A DNA stretch of 64,000 nucleotides from positions 223,973 through 287,972 of the forward strand of contig JAIOPC010000002.1 of NCBI GenBank assembly GCA_021414085.1. The letters run 5' to 3'. The stretch comes from Actinomycetes bacterium. Lineage in GTDB: Bacteria; Actinomycetota; Acidimicrobiia; Acidimicrobiales; Ilumatobacteraceae. Shown here piece by piece: positions 1-8,348 of the stretch. The notes under the pieces are model-generated. The model worked only from the letters and a program-made list of their open reading frames with translations, did not search any database and was not told the origin of the DNA. Made by a program: the position numbers and the translations under genes. Positions within the stretch are counted from its first letter, which is position 1; each line of letters starts with the position of its first letter.

Positions 1-1
1 C

Positions 2-115
2 CATCGATCATTGGTCGCCGACCACGGCCGCGAGCGCGCAATGCGCGAACCGCTGTGGTGCATCGAGCATTCGGCGAGCGCGCTACTGCGCGAGTTGACT
101 GCGGAGACGGGCTAG
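2..115 (+). CDS. 3' end of an unidentified gene entering from the left edge
   Basis: An open frame enters from the window edge and stops at TAG 113-115. It encodes a 37-residue tail containing ERAMREPLWCIEHSASALL. Its stop overlaps the end of the convergent LytR_C gene by 4 bp, a spacing usual in this compact genome. The fragment is too short to assign to a family, and it could be a chance open frame in GC-rich DNA. Confidence 0.35.
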   Translation, partial: HRSLVADHGRERAMREPLWCIEHSASALLRELTAETG

Positions 116-753
116 GGGGCCGAAGTCGGCGCCGCGGTAGTGCCGGTGGTCTCGATGCCCTGAATTTGGGCGAGCGTCTTGCCTGCCAAATCGTCGCCGA
201 GCAAGACGGCGACATTGCTACCCGGAGCCCACGTGCCCAGCAGTTCCGACGGAACAACGCCGCTCGCCTCCAACGTCACATTCCCGAGCAGCAGCGCCAC
301 CGTTTGCGCCACTGGCAGCGCCAACGGATCGTCGGGGTTGTAGATCACCTTCGTGACCGGCAGGTCGATGGTGCCCGAGTCGGGTTCGACCATCGTGAAA
401 CCCTCAGCCGCCAGCGCGTTGCTCATGTTGCGAGCCACACCGTTTTGGTTGCTGCAGTTGATCACCTGCACCGACGTACCGACCTTGACGATGCCGCTCG
501 TTGTCGCCGGGGTGGTGGCGAGAGGAATGGTGGTCTGGCTCGTGTCGCCGGGCACGGTGGCGGCCGTGGTTGCCGAGGTGCCGCCCGGGTCGATCGTGCT
601 GGTTTCGCCGGAGTCGTTGACCTTGCGCAGGATGAAGAAGGCGAGCAAGACGGCGATGGCAGTAACCACAATCGCGACTGTGCTGCCCATCGGCGCGGAA
701 CTGCTGCTGCGACTTGGTGGGCGTGTGGTGCGACCTGGACTGTCGTAGCTCAT
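112..753 (-). CDS. Membrane-anchored LytR_C-domain protein
   Basis: The 213-residue protein has a short Ser/Arg-rich cytoplasmic start, one transmembrane helix at about residues 25-42, and a Thr-rich extracytoplasmic linker to about residue 90. A LytR_C-type domain follows at about 94-187 (VQVINCSNQNGVARNM... then a second strand near KVIYNP). LytR_C domains occur alone or attached to LytR-CpsA-Psr cell-wall ligases; the domain's own role is not well defined. The catalytic LCP domain is absent, so a cell-envelope accessory role is inferred. The ATG at 753 has a GAGGGG Shine-Dalgarno sequence 5 nt upstream. Confidence 0.8.
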   Translation of the reverse strand: MSYDSPGRTTRPPSRSSSSAPMGSTVAIVVTAIAVLLAFFILRKVNDSGETSTIDPGGTSATTAATVPGDTSQTTIPLATTPATTSGIVKVGTSVQVINCSNQNGVARNMSNALAAEGFTMVEPDSGTIDLPVTKVIYNPDDPLALPVAQTVALLLGNVTLEASGVVPSELLGTWAPGSNVAVLLGDDLAGKTLAQIQGIETTGTTAAPTSAP

Positions 754-781
754 CGTGGACCCCTCTGGTTAGGCCTTCTGT

Positions 782-1066
782 TTAGCCCTGTTCGCCGGCG
801 GCGGTGCCATCGATCAGTTGCCGGCGGCGGCGCTCGCGTTGACGGCGCAGGCGGCGAACCACCAGCGGGTCGGCGACCAACGCTGCCGGATGATCGATCA
901 CCCGGTTGAGTTCCAGATTGTACTCCTCCACCGAACACGTGAACCGCGCGCGGATGGCCAGGTGCCGATCCTCGTCGAGCGTGAACCAATTCGCCTCGAA
1001 AGCGATGATGGCCAACTCTCGTTCTGTGAGCGGTTCGGTCGATTCGGATTGGGTATCAATGGTCAT
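782..1066 (-). CDS. DUF3263 protein (short actinobacterial helical protein)
   Basis: The 94-residue protein carries the DUF3263 pattern: LTERELAIIAFEANWF near the start, then a segment ending in VIDHPAALVADPLVVRRLRR, and a strongly basic C-terminus. The family is widespread in actinobacteria and has a sigma-factor-like helix-turn-helix look, but no established function. The frame is open upstream to 1279, but family homology begins just after the ATG at 1066, which I take as the start. It lies 28 nt upstream of the LytR_C gene on the same strand, so the two may be cotranscribed; such pairs are common in actinobacteria. Confidence 0.8.
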   Translation of the reverse strand: MTIDTQSESTEPLTERELAIIAFEANWFTLDEDRHLAIRARFTCSVEEYNLELNRVIDHPAALVADPLVVRRLRRQRERRRRQLIDGTAAGEQG

Positions 1067-1163
1067 GGTGGCAACAGCCTGCCCGACCGTCGTTCTGTTT
1101 GCCAAGCATCGCACGTATGTTCGGGGCGGGGCCGCGGCGGCCTGGTAGCTAGCGTGAGGCGCC

Positions 1164-1793
1164 ATGTCGTCGCGCCGCCCCTTCATGATTGGTGTTGCGG
1201 GCGGCACGTGTTCCGGAAAGACGACGGTCAGCGAGCGCTTAGCCGACCTGGCGGGCGTTGAGCGACTGGCGCTGATCAAGCTCGACTCGTACTACGTGTC
1301 GCTCACTCACCTACCGCTTGAAGAACGGGCGAAGTTCAACTACGACCACCCCAATGCGTTCGACTGGCCGTTGCTGAACGAGCATCTCGACATGCTCGCC
1401 CGCGGGCTGCCGGTGCCGGTGCCGATCTACGACTTCACGATCTACGACCGCACCACCGAAGTGCGCATGCTGCCGCCGGCGCGCATCGTGGTCGTCGAGG
1501 GCATCTTGGTGCTGTACGAGCCGGCGCTGCGCGACCGCTTCGACCTGAAGCTGTACATCGATACCGACGCCGACCTGCGCTTCATTCGCCGCCTTCAGCG
1601 CGACGTTGCCGAACGCGGTCGCACGCCCGACAGCATCATCGCCCAGTACCTGGAATCGGTGCGCCCGAGCCACGAGCAGTTCATCGAGCCCAGCAAGCGC
1701 TACGCGGATGTGATCTTCCCGCGCGGCGGTCTGAACGAACCGGCGATCGACGTGCTGCTCGCCCGCATCCGCGAACTCGCCGTCCTCGACTAG
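1164..1793 (+). CDS. udk: Uridine kinase
   Basis: The 209-residue protein has a P-loop GGTCSGKT at residues 13-20, followed by the family features KLDSYYV, NYDHPNAFDW and VPIYDFTIYDR. These match uridine/cytidine kinase, which phosphorylates uridine and cytidine to UMP and CMP in pyrimidine salvage. Length is normal for the family. The RPSHEQFIEPSKRYADVIFPRG block is the usual C-terminal signature. It is divergent from the DUF3263 gene, and its stop directly abuts the convergent transporter ATPase gene without a gap. Confidence 0.93.
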   Translation: MSSRRPFMIGVAGGTCSGKTTVSERLADLAGVERLALIKLDSYYVSLTHLPLEERAKFNYDHPNAFDWPLLNEHLDMLARGLPVPVPIYDFTIYDRTTEVRMLPPARIVVVEGILVLYEPALRDRFDLKLYIDTDADLRFIRRLQRDVAERGRTPDSIIAQYLESVRPSHEQFIEPSKRYADVIFPRGGLNEPAIDVLLARIRELAVLD

Positions 1794-2639
1794 TCAGTCA
1801 CCGGGGATGGGACGGCTGGGGCGACTCCGAAACCCGGGGATCGCGTTGATGAGACGTTGGGTGTAGGGGTCCTGCGGGTTGCGAACGACGCTGCGCGCTT
1901 CCCCCCTCTCGACGATCTTGCCTTTGTAAATGACGGCGATCTCGTCGGCCACGTGTTGGGCGACAGCGAGGTCGTGTGTGATGAAGAGAAAGCTCATCGC
2001 GTACTGGACCTTGAGTTCGGACAACAGGTTCAGGATTGATGCTTGTACTGAGGCGTCGAGGGCCGACACCGGTTCGTCGGCGACGATGAGTTGCGGATCA
2101 AGCGCTAACGCCCGTGCAATTCCCACTCGCTGGAGTTGACCTCCCGACAGCGCGGAGGCCTTGCGCGTCACAGCGTCGGTCGGCATGCGAACTTTGCTGA
2201 GCAGATCGGCGACCCGGGCATCGAGTTCCGTGGAACTCCAGTTCGGGTAGTAGTTCTCGAGGGGCTCGGCGACGACCGAACGGACCGTCAATCGCCGATT
2301 GATGGAGCCGTACGGGTCTTGGAACACCATCTGGATGTGTCGTCGCAGGTCGCGTCGCCGCTTTGCACTGGCGCTGCCCAGGTCCTCACTGCGATAGCGA
2401 ATCTGCCCGGAGTCCGGCTTGGTCAAACCGACGATTGCTCGTGCCAACGTCGACTTCCCCGATCCCGACTCGCCGACGACGGCGAGACACTTGCCTGCCT
2501 CGAGTCGCAGGCTCACTCCGTCGAGAGCCACGACTCGCCGTCTTCCTCCTTGCGCTGAACGGTGATGACCTTCGTAGCTCACGACGAGATCGTTGACTTC
2601 GAGGATGGTTTCGCCCTGGGTCGACCGCAGTTCAGTCAC
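1794..2639 (-). CDS. Oligopeptide/dipeptide ABC transporter ATP-binding protein (OppF/DppF type)
   Basis: The 281-residue ATPase has Walker A GESGSGKST at 56-64, a Q-loop in FQDPYGSINRR, signature LSGGQ at 164-168 and Walker B LIVADEP at 184-190. The DPYGSIN element and the C-terminal extension (NPQDPYTQRLINAIPG) identify the OppF/DppF subfamily, one of the two ATPases that power peptide or nickel uptake. It is the last gene of the five-gene operon and overlaps the preceding OppD-type gene by 8 bp, implying translational coupling. The substrate cannot be read from the ATPase. Confidence 0.93.
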   Translation of the reverse strand: MTELRSTQGETILEVNDLVVSYEGHHRSAQGGRRRVVALDGVSLRLEAGKCLAVVGESGSGKSTLARAIVGLTKPDSGQIRYRSEDLGSASAKRRRDLRRHIQMVFQDPYGSINRRLTVRSVVAEPLENYYPNWSSTELDARVADLLSKVRMPTDAVTRKASALSGGQLQRVGIARALALDPQLIVADEPVSALDASVQASILNLLSELKVQYAMSFLFITHDLAVAQHVADEIAVIYKGKIVERGEARSVVRNPQDPYTQRLINAIPGFRSRPSRPIPGD

Positions 2640-3624
2640 CGGTCACCGCGCCTTCGAGCCAACACTCCACACGGCGTCCCGACTTCATCGTGAACAGCGG
2701 GGGCGGCTCGTTGCATTGCTCTCCCATCGCCTGAGCGCAACGTGGTGCAAATGCACACCCCGGAGGGAAGGCGTGTGGCAGGGGTGGGAGACCTGGAATG
2801 CCCGTGAGGCGGTCACGAACTTCCATTCCCGGCAAGGCGTCGAGAAGCGCTCTTGTGTATGGGTGCCGTGGCTCGTTGAGTATTTCGCTCGTCCGGCCTG
2901 CTTCCACCGACCGGCCGCCATAGATGACGTACAGGTCATCGCAAAGCTCGGCCACTGCACCCACGTCGTGAGAGACGAACACCACGGCCAGCCCACGTGA
3001 ATCACGGAGTGAGGACAAGAGGTCCAAGATCTCGGCCTGTGTGGTGACGTCGAGGCCGGTCGTTGCCTCATCGGCGATCAACAGCTCCGGCTCGCATGCC
3101 AGGGCACCCGCGATCATCACCCGCTGACGCTCTCCCCCCGACAGTTCGTGAGGGTAAGCGTGATAGACGTGGTCAGGCTCGGGGAGGCTTACCTGTTCGA
3201 GGTAGCGGATCGCCTCTCGTTTCGCGGCCTTTCTGTCGAGGCCGCGATGGCGGCGAACCGCCTCGCCCACCTGGACGCCGACTTTGAGCAGCGGATTCAA
3301 GGAGCTCATCGAATCTTGAAACACCATGCCGATCGTTGAGCCGCGCAGCGCAACGAGTTCCGCGTGGCTCTTGATCAGGTTTCCTCGGTAGGTGATGCGC
3401 CCAGAGACCTCAGCGTTGCTCGCCAGGAGACCGACCAACGCAAGCATGCTGACGGTTTTCCCGCAGCCCGATTCGCCGACCAATCCAACGGTTTGACCCT
3501 CAGCGACATCGATGCTCACGCCTCGGACGGCGTGATGGATCTCTCCCTCAACATCGAATCTCACGTGGATGTCCGACGCCTGAAGCAGTGGTGCACTCGA
3601 GGCATTCCGATGCGGTTGGTTCAT
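2632..3624 (-). CDS. Oligopeptide/dipeptide ABC transporter ATP-binding protein (OppD/DppD type)
   Basis: The 330-residue ATPase has Walker A GESGCGKT at 50-57, signature LSGGE at 161-165 and Walker B LLIADEAT at 181-188. The C-terminal oligopeptide/dipeptide transporter region contains the cysteine cluster GCAFAPRC... EQC that binds an Fe-S cluster in some DppD proteins. It pairs with the OppF-type ATPase to form the heterodimeric motor. The start overlaps the end of the upstream permease gene by 4 bp (ATGA). Confidence 0.93.
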   Translation of the reverse strand: MNQPHRNASSAPLLQASDIHVRFDVEGEIHHAVRGVSIDVAEGQTVGLVGESGCGKTVSMLALVGLLASNAEVSGRITYRGNLIKSHAELVALRGSTIGMVFQDSMSSLNPLLKVGVQVGEAVRRHRGLDRKAAKREAIRYLEQVSLPEPDHVYHAYPHELSGGERQRVMIAGALACEPELLIADEATTGLDVTTQAEILDLLSSLRDSRGLAVVFVSHDVGAVAELCDDLYVIYGGRSVEAGRTSEILNEPRHPYTRALLDALPGMEVRDRLTGIPGLPPLPHAFPPGCAFAPRCAQAMGEQCNEPPPLFTMKSGRRVECWLEGAVTGD

Positions 3625-4529
3625 GCTTCCGACTCGAGGATGCCGATCGCGCCACCACTGGTACGCGAGATCTCATGCAGGGCAAGGATGGTTATCGACA
3701 ACGCTGCTCCTGGGAGCACGACGACCCACCATGCAGTCCTCAGGAACTCTCTTCCGTCCGCGATCATGAGTCCCCAGGATGTCTCTGGTCGGGTGATACC
3801 GAGTCCTAGGAATGACAGTCCGGCCTCTCCCAGCACGGCACCGCTGACCTGCAACAGCATGAGCAAGAGGAATGGACTCAGCATGTTGGGGAGCAGGTGG
3901 CGGCGCAGGATCTTGAACGTCGAACTCCCCGCAAGTTGTGCGGCGGCGACATAATCGCTTTCTCGTGCGCTCAACGCGAAAGCACGGGCGAATCGTGCGA
4001 ACAGGATCCAGCTGACCACACCGATGGTGAGGATGAGCGGGACGATGCCCGCCTGCACGTACGCGGCGATCATGAGCACCGTCAACAACGCGGGAAAGGC
4101 GAGTTGGAAGTCGACGAGCCAACCGATCGCTCGATCTATTCGACCTCCGCGGTAACCGGCGATCAAGCCCAGCGGCACACCGATCAACGCAGCAACGATG
4201 GCTGCACCGAAGCCGACGGCCAACGACACCCTGGCGCCCGCCACGATGCCCGCCAAGATGTCGCGACCAAGGCCATCGGTGCCCAACGGATGTTTCCAGG
4301 TACCCCCGAATCCGACTGGTTCGATCAAGCGATCCCGCAGCGTGATGCGACCGGCGTCGGGAACCAACGTCGGGCCGAACACCGCGGCGAAGATCATGAG
4401 ACCCAAAATCGCGGACGCCACCAGGCTGACCCGCCCCCCTGTTCGTCGCGCCCGACGAGCTTCCCGAGACGACTTGTCGATCCGTCCAACCGAGTAGACG
4501 ATCGGTTCTCGGGTCTCGCGCACACTCAC
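3621..4529 (-). CDS. Peptide ABC transporter permease (OppC/DppC type)
   Basis: The 302-residue inner-membrane permease has a cytoplasmic N-terminus, a helix near residues 35-55 and the BPD_transp_1 domain with the EAA-loop motif EAGLSFLGLGI, which contacts the ATPases. The HPLGTDGLGRDIL segment after the first helix is typical of DppC/OppC. The frame is open upstream to 4973, but that part is antisense-like junk overlapping dppB. The GTG at 4529 overlaps the upstream stop (GTGA) and is followed directly by the family N-terminus, so I use it. Confidence 0.9.
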   Translation of the reverse strand: MSVRETREPIVYSVGRIDKSSREARRARRTGGRVSLVASAILGLMIFAAVFGPTLVPDAGRITLRDRLIEPVGFGGTWKHPLGTDGLGRDILAGIVAGARVSLAVGFGAAIVAALIGVPLGLIAGYRGGRIDRAIGWLVDFQLAFPALLTVLMIAAYVQAGIVPLILTIGVVSWILFARFARAFALSARESDYVAAAQLAGSSTFKILRRHLLPNMLSPFLLLMLLQVSGAVLGEAGLSFLGLGITRPETSWGLMIADGREFLRTAWWVVVLPGAALSITILALHEISRTSGGAIGILESEA

Positions 4530-5449
4530 TTCAGTCCCCTTGCAATCCGAGGATCGAGTCGTCGGTACATGATGTCGACCAACGAGTTCGCCACAACAAC
4601 TACGAGCAATACCGCGACCACGACGGCGGAGGTCAGGGGGATGTCGAGGTTCGAGATCGCCTCCGCGATGAGCGACCCGATTCCCGGCCACGCGAACACG
4701 GTTTCGACCAGCACCGTGTAACCCGCGAGGGCAAGGATCGTCTCGTGGCTGAACACCGTAGCTACCGCGACGCCGGCATTTCTGAGTGCGTGGTAAAGGA
4801 CACGACCCTCGCTCAGCCCCTTCGCTCGCGCCGTACGGATGTAGGGCTTCTGAAGCTCGTCGCGCAATGTGACTTGAGTGATCTGGATGGTCTTGCCAAG
4901 CGGGCCAATCGCTAACGCGATTGATGGAAGCACGACGTGCTTCCATCCGCCGATGCCGGAGGTCGGGAACCACCCGAGCTTGAGTGAGAACACCAAGATC
5001 AACAGGATCCCCAACCAGAACTGTGGGACCGAGAGTGCAGTCAAGGTCAACGAGTTTCCCAGTCGGTCAACCCACCTGCGTTTGGTGGTAGCGAGAATCA
5101 CTCCGGTGGGGATCCCGATCAGCGCCGTGAGGCCCATTCCGACGCCTACTAAGAGAAACGTTCGCGGGAACCTGGTGAGAACTGACCCCATTGCGGGTGC
5201 TTGTGTGGAGATTGAATCCCCGAAGTCCAACCGCGCAACGTCGCCCACGTAGTCGGTGTACTGCTCCCAGAGCGGACGATCGAAGCCGAGGCTTTCGGCC
5301 CGGGCCGCGTACTGCTCCGGCGTTGCGTCGAGCGGAAGCGACCGTCCGACCGGGTCACCGATGACATGGACGACGAAGAAGACCAGGTTCACGGCCACGA
5401 ACGCGAGCACCAGCCCGCGAAACGTTCGCTTGACGAAAACCTGGAGCAT
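4526..5449 (-). CDS. Peptide ABC transporter permease (OppB/DppB type)
   Basis: The 307-residue permease has the DppB/OppB layout: an N-terminal helix (LVLAFVAVNLVFFVVHVIGD), the extracellular loop with LGFDRPLWEQYTDYVGDVARLDFG, then five helices with the binding-protein-dependent transport domain. It forms the translocation pore with the OppC-type protein encoded next. The gene begins 27 nt downstream of the substrate-binding lipoprotein gene, within one operon. Confidence 0.92.
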   Translation of the reverse strand: MLQVFVKRTFRGLVLAFVAVNLVFFVVHVIGDPVGRSLPLDATPEQYAARAESLGFDRPLWEQYTDYVGDVARLDFGDSISTQAPAMGSVLTRFPRTFLLVGVGMGLTALIGIPTGVILATTKRRWVDRLGNSLTLTALSVPQFWLGILLILVFSLKLGWFPTSGIGGWKHVVLPSIALAIGPLGKTIQITQVTLRDELQKPYIRTARAKGLSEGRVLYHALRNAGVAVATVFSHETILALAGYTVLVETVFAWPGIGSLIAEAISNLDIPLTSAVVVAVLLVVVVANSLVDIMYRRLDPRIARGLK

Positions 5450-5476
5450 CGCGTCAGCCGACGAACGTGAGCTTCG

Positions 5477-7063
5477 TCAGGCTGGCCTGATGTCTTTGAG
5501 AATGATCCATCCCTCGGCCCGAGGCGTCCATGCGATGTCCTCGCTGATGCCATAGAAGTCATCCAGGTAGTACAGGTAGTAGTTCAGGTGCTCTTCGCAC
5601 GTCGTCCGGTTGATTGTGTCGTAGGCAGCCTGGCGGGCGGCAACGTCGGTAGTCGACAGCACCTCGGCTACCGCTGCATCCACGACATCGTTCTGGACGG
5701 CCGAGAACCCGTGGTCTCCACGGACCCATTGCATGCTCTGGATGGCCTCGAACAGCTCCGCGTTCGTGGTCCACAAGAGCAGGTCGGCGAACCCATCCTT
5801 GCTGCCGAACTGAGCGGCCAAAACCTCACGGCTGTCTGTGATCTGCAGATCAATGTTGAATCCGACATCCTGGAGGTTTTGAGCGACCGCCTGAGCGACG
5901 TCGGAATGCTTTGGCGAGAACCCGGCCCCCGCAATGAAGCTCAATGGCGTGCCGTCGTAGAACTCGGCAACCAACTCGCGCGCGCGATCCGGATCGTATT
6001 CAGCCTCGCCCAGGCCGACGGTGTGGCCGAATTCCGTGGCAGGTGCAATCTGGCACTCCGCAACGGTCGCGTCACCTTCGAACAACACGTCGACGATCGC
6101 TTGACGGTCGATGGCCAAGCTGCCCGCTTCGCGCAGTTCCGGCGTGGCGAGCGGTCTTCCGTTCAAGGTGTTGGTGCGGATGAGGGTGCTGTCGGTGCCA
6201 CTGACCCGAGCCGAAACCGGCGCCGTCCTCGCCTGATCAGGGGAGAGTTCCGGGACGATATCGAGCTCGTTGTTTTCCAGCGATAAGAGCTGCGTGGCCT
6301 TGTCGGGGATGATGCGTACGACCACCGTGCTGGGCGCCGCCGACACATCTTCTCCCCAGTAGTCGTCGCGCCGTGTCAGATGGACTTGTGATCCGGGCTC
6401 CCAACTGTCGAACGTGTAAGCGCCGGATCCGTTGTGGCCGGATTGTGGCCAGCCCTCAACCTCGCGCTGTCCTTCTTGCACGATGAGGCCGTAGGTGAGC
6501 CGAGAGAGGAAGATCGGATCGACCGTTTTGGTGGTCATCCGAACCGTCAGGTCGTCGACGGCTTCGGCCGATGCGATCCCTTCGAGGCGATCGCCGATGC
6601 TGAGGACGAGGTCATTGTGGACAATGGACTCGATCGTGTAAGCAACATCAGCGGCAGTGACTGGGTCTCCGCTTGCGAACCGGGCGTCGGGGTTCAGCGG
6701 TATCTCCCATGTCGTATCGTCGATCTGCGTGGGCAGCTCAGCTGCAAGCAAGGGCAGGACTTCGCTGCCATCGACTGATCTCCGGTACAACGGCTCATAC
6801 ACGTTGTTCCAGATGAATTCGGCGTTGTCGCCCGTCTTGTGCGGATCAAGTTGTTCGGGATCCCTGCTGATCGCAACGACGACCTCGTAGGGCTCGGTAC
6901 CACCGGCTTGCTCCGCGCCCGAACCGGGCGTATCACCCGTCGAGTCACCCGTCGATGGCTTGGTGTCGGAGCTCTCGGTCGAGTCGTCGCTGCAAGCAGC
7001 GAGTATCAGTGCTCCGCCGGTTGCTGCGAACAAACCACGACGAGTCAACTTTGGCGAGATCAT
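5477..7063 (-). CDS. Extracellular solute-binding lipoprotein, family 5 (peptide ABC transporter)
   Basis: The 528-residue SBP_bac_5 protein captures the substrate for the following permease/ATPase genes. The N-terminus has a twin-arginine-like TRRGLFAATGG followed by a lipobox LAAC, so it is probably a lipoprotein exported by Tat or Sec. The family features EVVVAISRDPEQLDPHK and YRRSVDGSEVLPLLA are clear. It is the first gene of the operon, and a -10-like element (TATACT, see 7135-7148) lies about 75 nt upstream of the ATG. The substrate is unknown. Confidence 0.92.
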   Translation of the reverse strand: MISPKLTRRGLFAATGGALILAACSDDSTESSDTKPSTGDSTGDTPGSGAEQAGGTEPYEVVVAISRDPEQLDPHKTGDNAEFIWNNVYEPLYRRSVDGSEVLPLLAAELPTQIDDTTWEIPLNPDARFASGDPVTAADVAYTIESIVHNDLVLSIGDRLEGIASAEAVDDLTVRMTTKTVDPIFLSRLTYGLIVQEGQREVEGWPQSGHNGSGAYTFDSWEPGSQVHLTRRDDYWGEDVSAAPSTVVVRIIPDKATQLLSLENNELDIVPELSPDQARTAPVSARVSGTDSTLIRTNTLNGRPLATPELREAGSLAIDRQAIVDVLFEGDATVAECQIAPATEFGHTVGLGEAEYDPDRARELVAEFYDGTPLSFIAGAGFSPKHSDVAQAVAQNLQDVGFNIDLQITDSREVLAAQFGSKDGFADLLLWTTNAELFEAIQSMQWVRGDHGFSAVQNDVVDAAVAEVLSTTDVAARQAAYDTINRTTCEEHLNYYLYYLDDFYGISEDIAWTPRAEGWIILKDIRPA

Positions 7064-7134
7064 CGGACCCTCCTGCCCAGGCGGTCCGGAGTTCAGGCCA
7101 CCAACCGGTGCACAGTACCAGACGAAACTAGATG

Positions 7135-7148
7135 AGTATACCTAATTG
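7135..7148 (-). promoter_or_regulatory. Promoter/operator motif upstream of the peptide-transporter operon
   Basis: On the minus strand this reads CAATTAGGTATACT, one of five copies of a shared motif (YWATKNRGKAYACT). The TATACT part is a good -10 box for the substrate-binding protein gene starting at 7063, leaving a leader of roughly 65 nt. The extra conserved bases upstream of the -10 suggest an extended -10 or an operator overlapping it. Confidence 0.5.
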
Positions 7149-7194
7149 GCTAGCGGGGCCACGACCCACTCGGCTGACGGACTACAACCTCAAA

Positions 7195-7233
7195 CTCACG
7201 GCAATCTCACGGCAATCTCACGGCAATCGCACG
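7195..7233. repeat. 11-bp tandem repeat at the oxidoreductase stop codon
   Basis: The unit gcaatctcacg occurs twice exactly (7201-7211, 7212-7222) and once with one change (7223-7233), preceded by a half unit. The stop codon of the minus-strand oxidoreductase lies inside the second unit, so the array duplicates the end of that gene. Confidence 0.8.
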
Positions 7234-8273
7234 GCATCGATGAGCTCCTGCACGCGAAGCCCGTCTTCGAACGTCGCGAAACCACCGGCCCTACGTTCGC
7301 CGCGTAGGACGCCCTCGAGATCTTCGAGCAGATCCCCGAAGGCGGCCGACTGGTCGCCATCTTGGCGGGAAAGCGCGAACGGAGTAAGCGCTTCATCGGT
7401 AGCCCGGCCCCCGAGCAGTGTGCCCGGGTCTGGCAGCACCAGCGTCCCTTTGTCGCCGAATGCCTCTACCCGTAAGCCGGCACCGTGATGCACGGACCAG
7501 CTCCCCGCCATCGAGAACAGTGCGCCGCTCTCAAGTTGGCCGGACACTGCAATCCGGTCGTCGGTGCCGACTTCGCCGAAGCGTTCTGGCCCATTGCCTG
7601 CTGGATAGGGCTTCGAGGCCAGCGCTGTTGTGGCGAAGCCATGGACAGCCGCGACCTCGCCAAAGTTGAATCGCATCATGTCGATGTAATGGGAGAAGAT
7701 GCCGCTCAACAAACCGCCACCGCTCTCCGCTTCGTCTCGCCATGAGTAGTGAGCAAACGGTGCCGAAGGATTGACAGTCAGTGGAACACATGCCCGCACG
7801 TCGAAGTACCGGAGCTCACCGATGTAACCGTCGGTGACGAGCCTCTTGAACTCTCGACTGGAGGGCAGGTACCGCAGCTCGTGGTTGACGACATGGGTCA
7901 GGTTTTGTTCTTTCGCCACCGCGAGCATCTCGACAGCTTCGGCTACCGAGCATGAAATCGGCTTCTCGCATATCACGTGCTTTCCGGCCTTCAGCGCATC
8001 AATCGACATCGTCTTGTGCAACCGCGGTGGCGTTGCGACGACGACTACGTCCACTTCGTCGTTGTCAAGCAATTCTCGATAGTGCTCCGTGGCATGCGCA
8101 ACACCGAACTGTTCGGCCGCGGCAGTTGCGTTCTCGCGCGACGCGCTACACACGCTGACGAGTTCAAAGCCCGTGGATGCGACGATCGCCGGCATCAGCG
8201 CCTTTCGCCCGAACCCTGTTCCGGCAACACCTACACCGAACTTCTCGCCGGACTTCGATGCCTTATCGCTCAT
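7218..8273 (-). CDS. Gfo/Idh/MocA family NAD(P)-dependent oxidoreductase
   Basis: The 351-residue protein has a Rossmann fold with GVAGTGFG at 15-22, the ATPP strand end near 80-83, and the family motif CEKP at 102-105. The C-terminal half has the alpha/beta substrate domain with GGLLSGIFSHYIDMMRF. These enzymes oxidise or reduce sugars, inositols and other cyclic polyols; the substrate here is not predictable. I use the ATG at 8273 rather than the longer open frame (to 8354), because the Rossmann strand begins about 12 residues after it. It is transcribed away from the neighbouring binding-protein gene. Confidence 0.88.
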   Translation of the reverse strand: MSDKASKSGEKFGVGVAGTGFGRKALMPAIVASTGFELVSVCSASRENATAAAEQFGVAHATEHYRELLDNDEVDVVVVATPPRLHKTMSIDALKAGKHVICEKPISCSVAEAVEMLAVAKEQNLTHVVNHELRYLPSSREFKRLVTDGYIGELRYFDVRACVPLTVNPSAPFAHYSWRDEAESGGGLLSGIFSHYIDMMRFNFGEVAAVHGFATTALASKPYPAGNGPERFGEVGTDDRIAVSGQLESGALFSMAGSWSVHHGAGLRVEAFGDKGTLVLPDPGTLLGGRATDEALTPFALSRQDGDQSAAFGDLLEDLEGVLRGERRAGGFATFEDGLRVQELIDAVRLP

Positions 8274-8312
8274 GATCCCATCGCTCCGTTGACGGCCGGT
8301 TACATGCCAAAT

Positions 8313-8326
8313 AGTATCCTGAATAA
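8313..8326 (-). promoter_or_regulatory. Promoter/operator motif in the divergent oxidoreductase / binding-protein region
   Basis: On the minus strand this reads TTATTCAGGATACT. GATACT can serve as the -10 box for the oxidoreductase starting at 8273. On the plus strand the same site contains TATCCT, suitably placed for the divergent gene at 8349. It belongs to the five-copy motif family. Confidence 0.45.
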
Positions 8327-8348
8327 CTGAAGAGCTTGGGGGCTCAGC

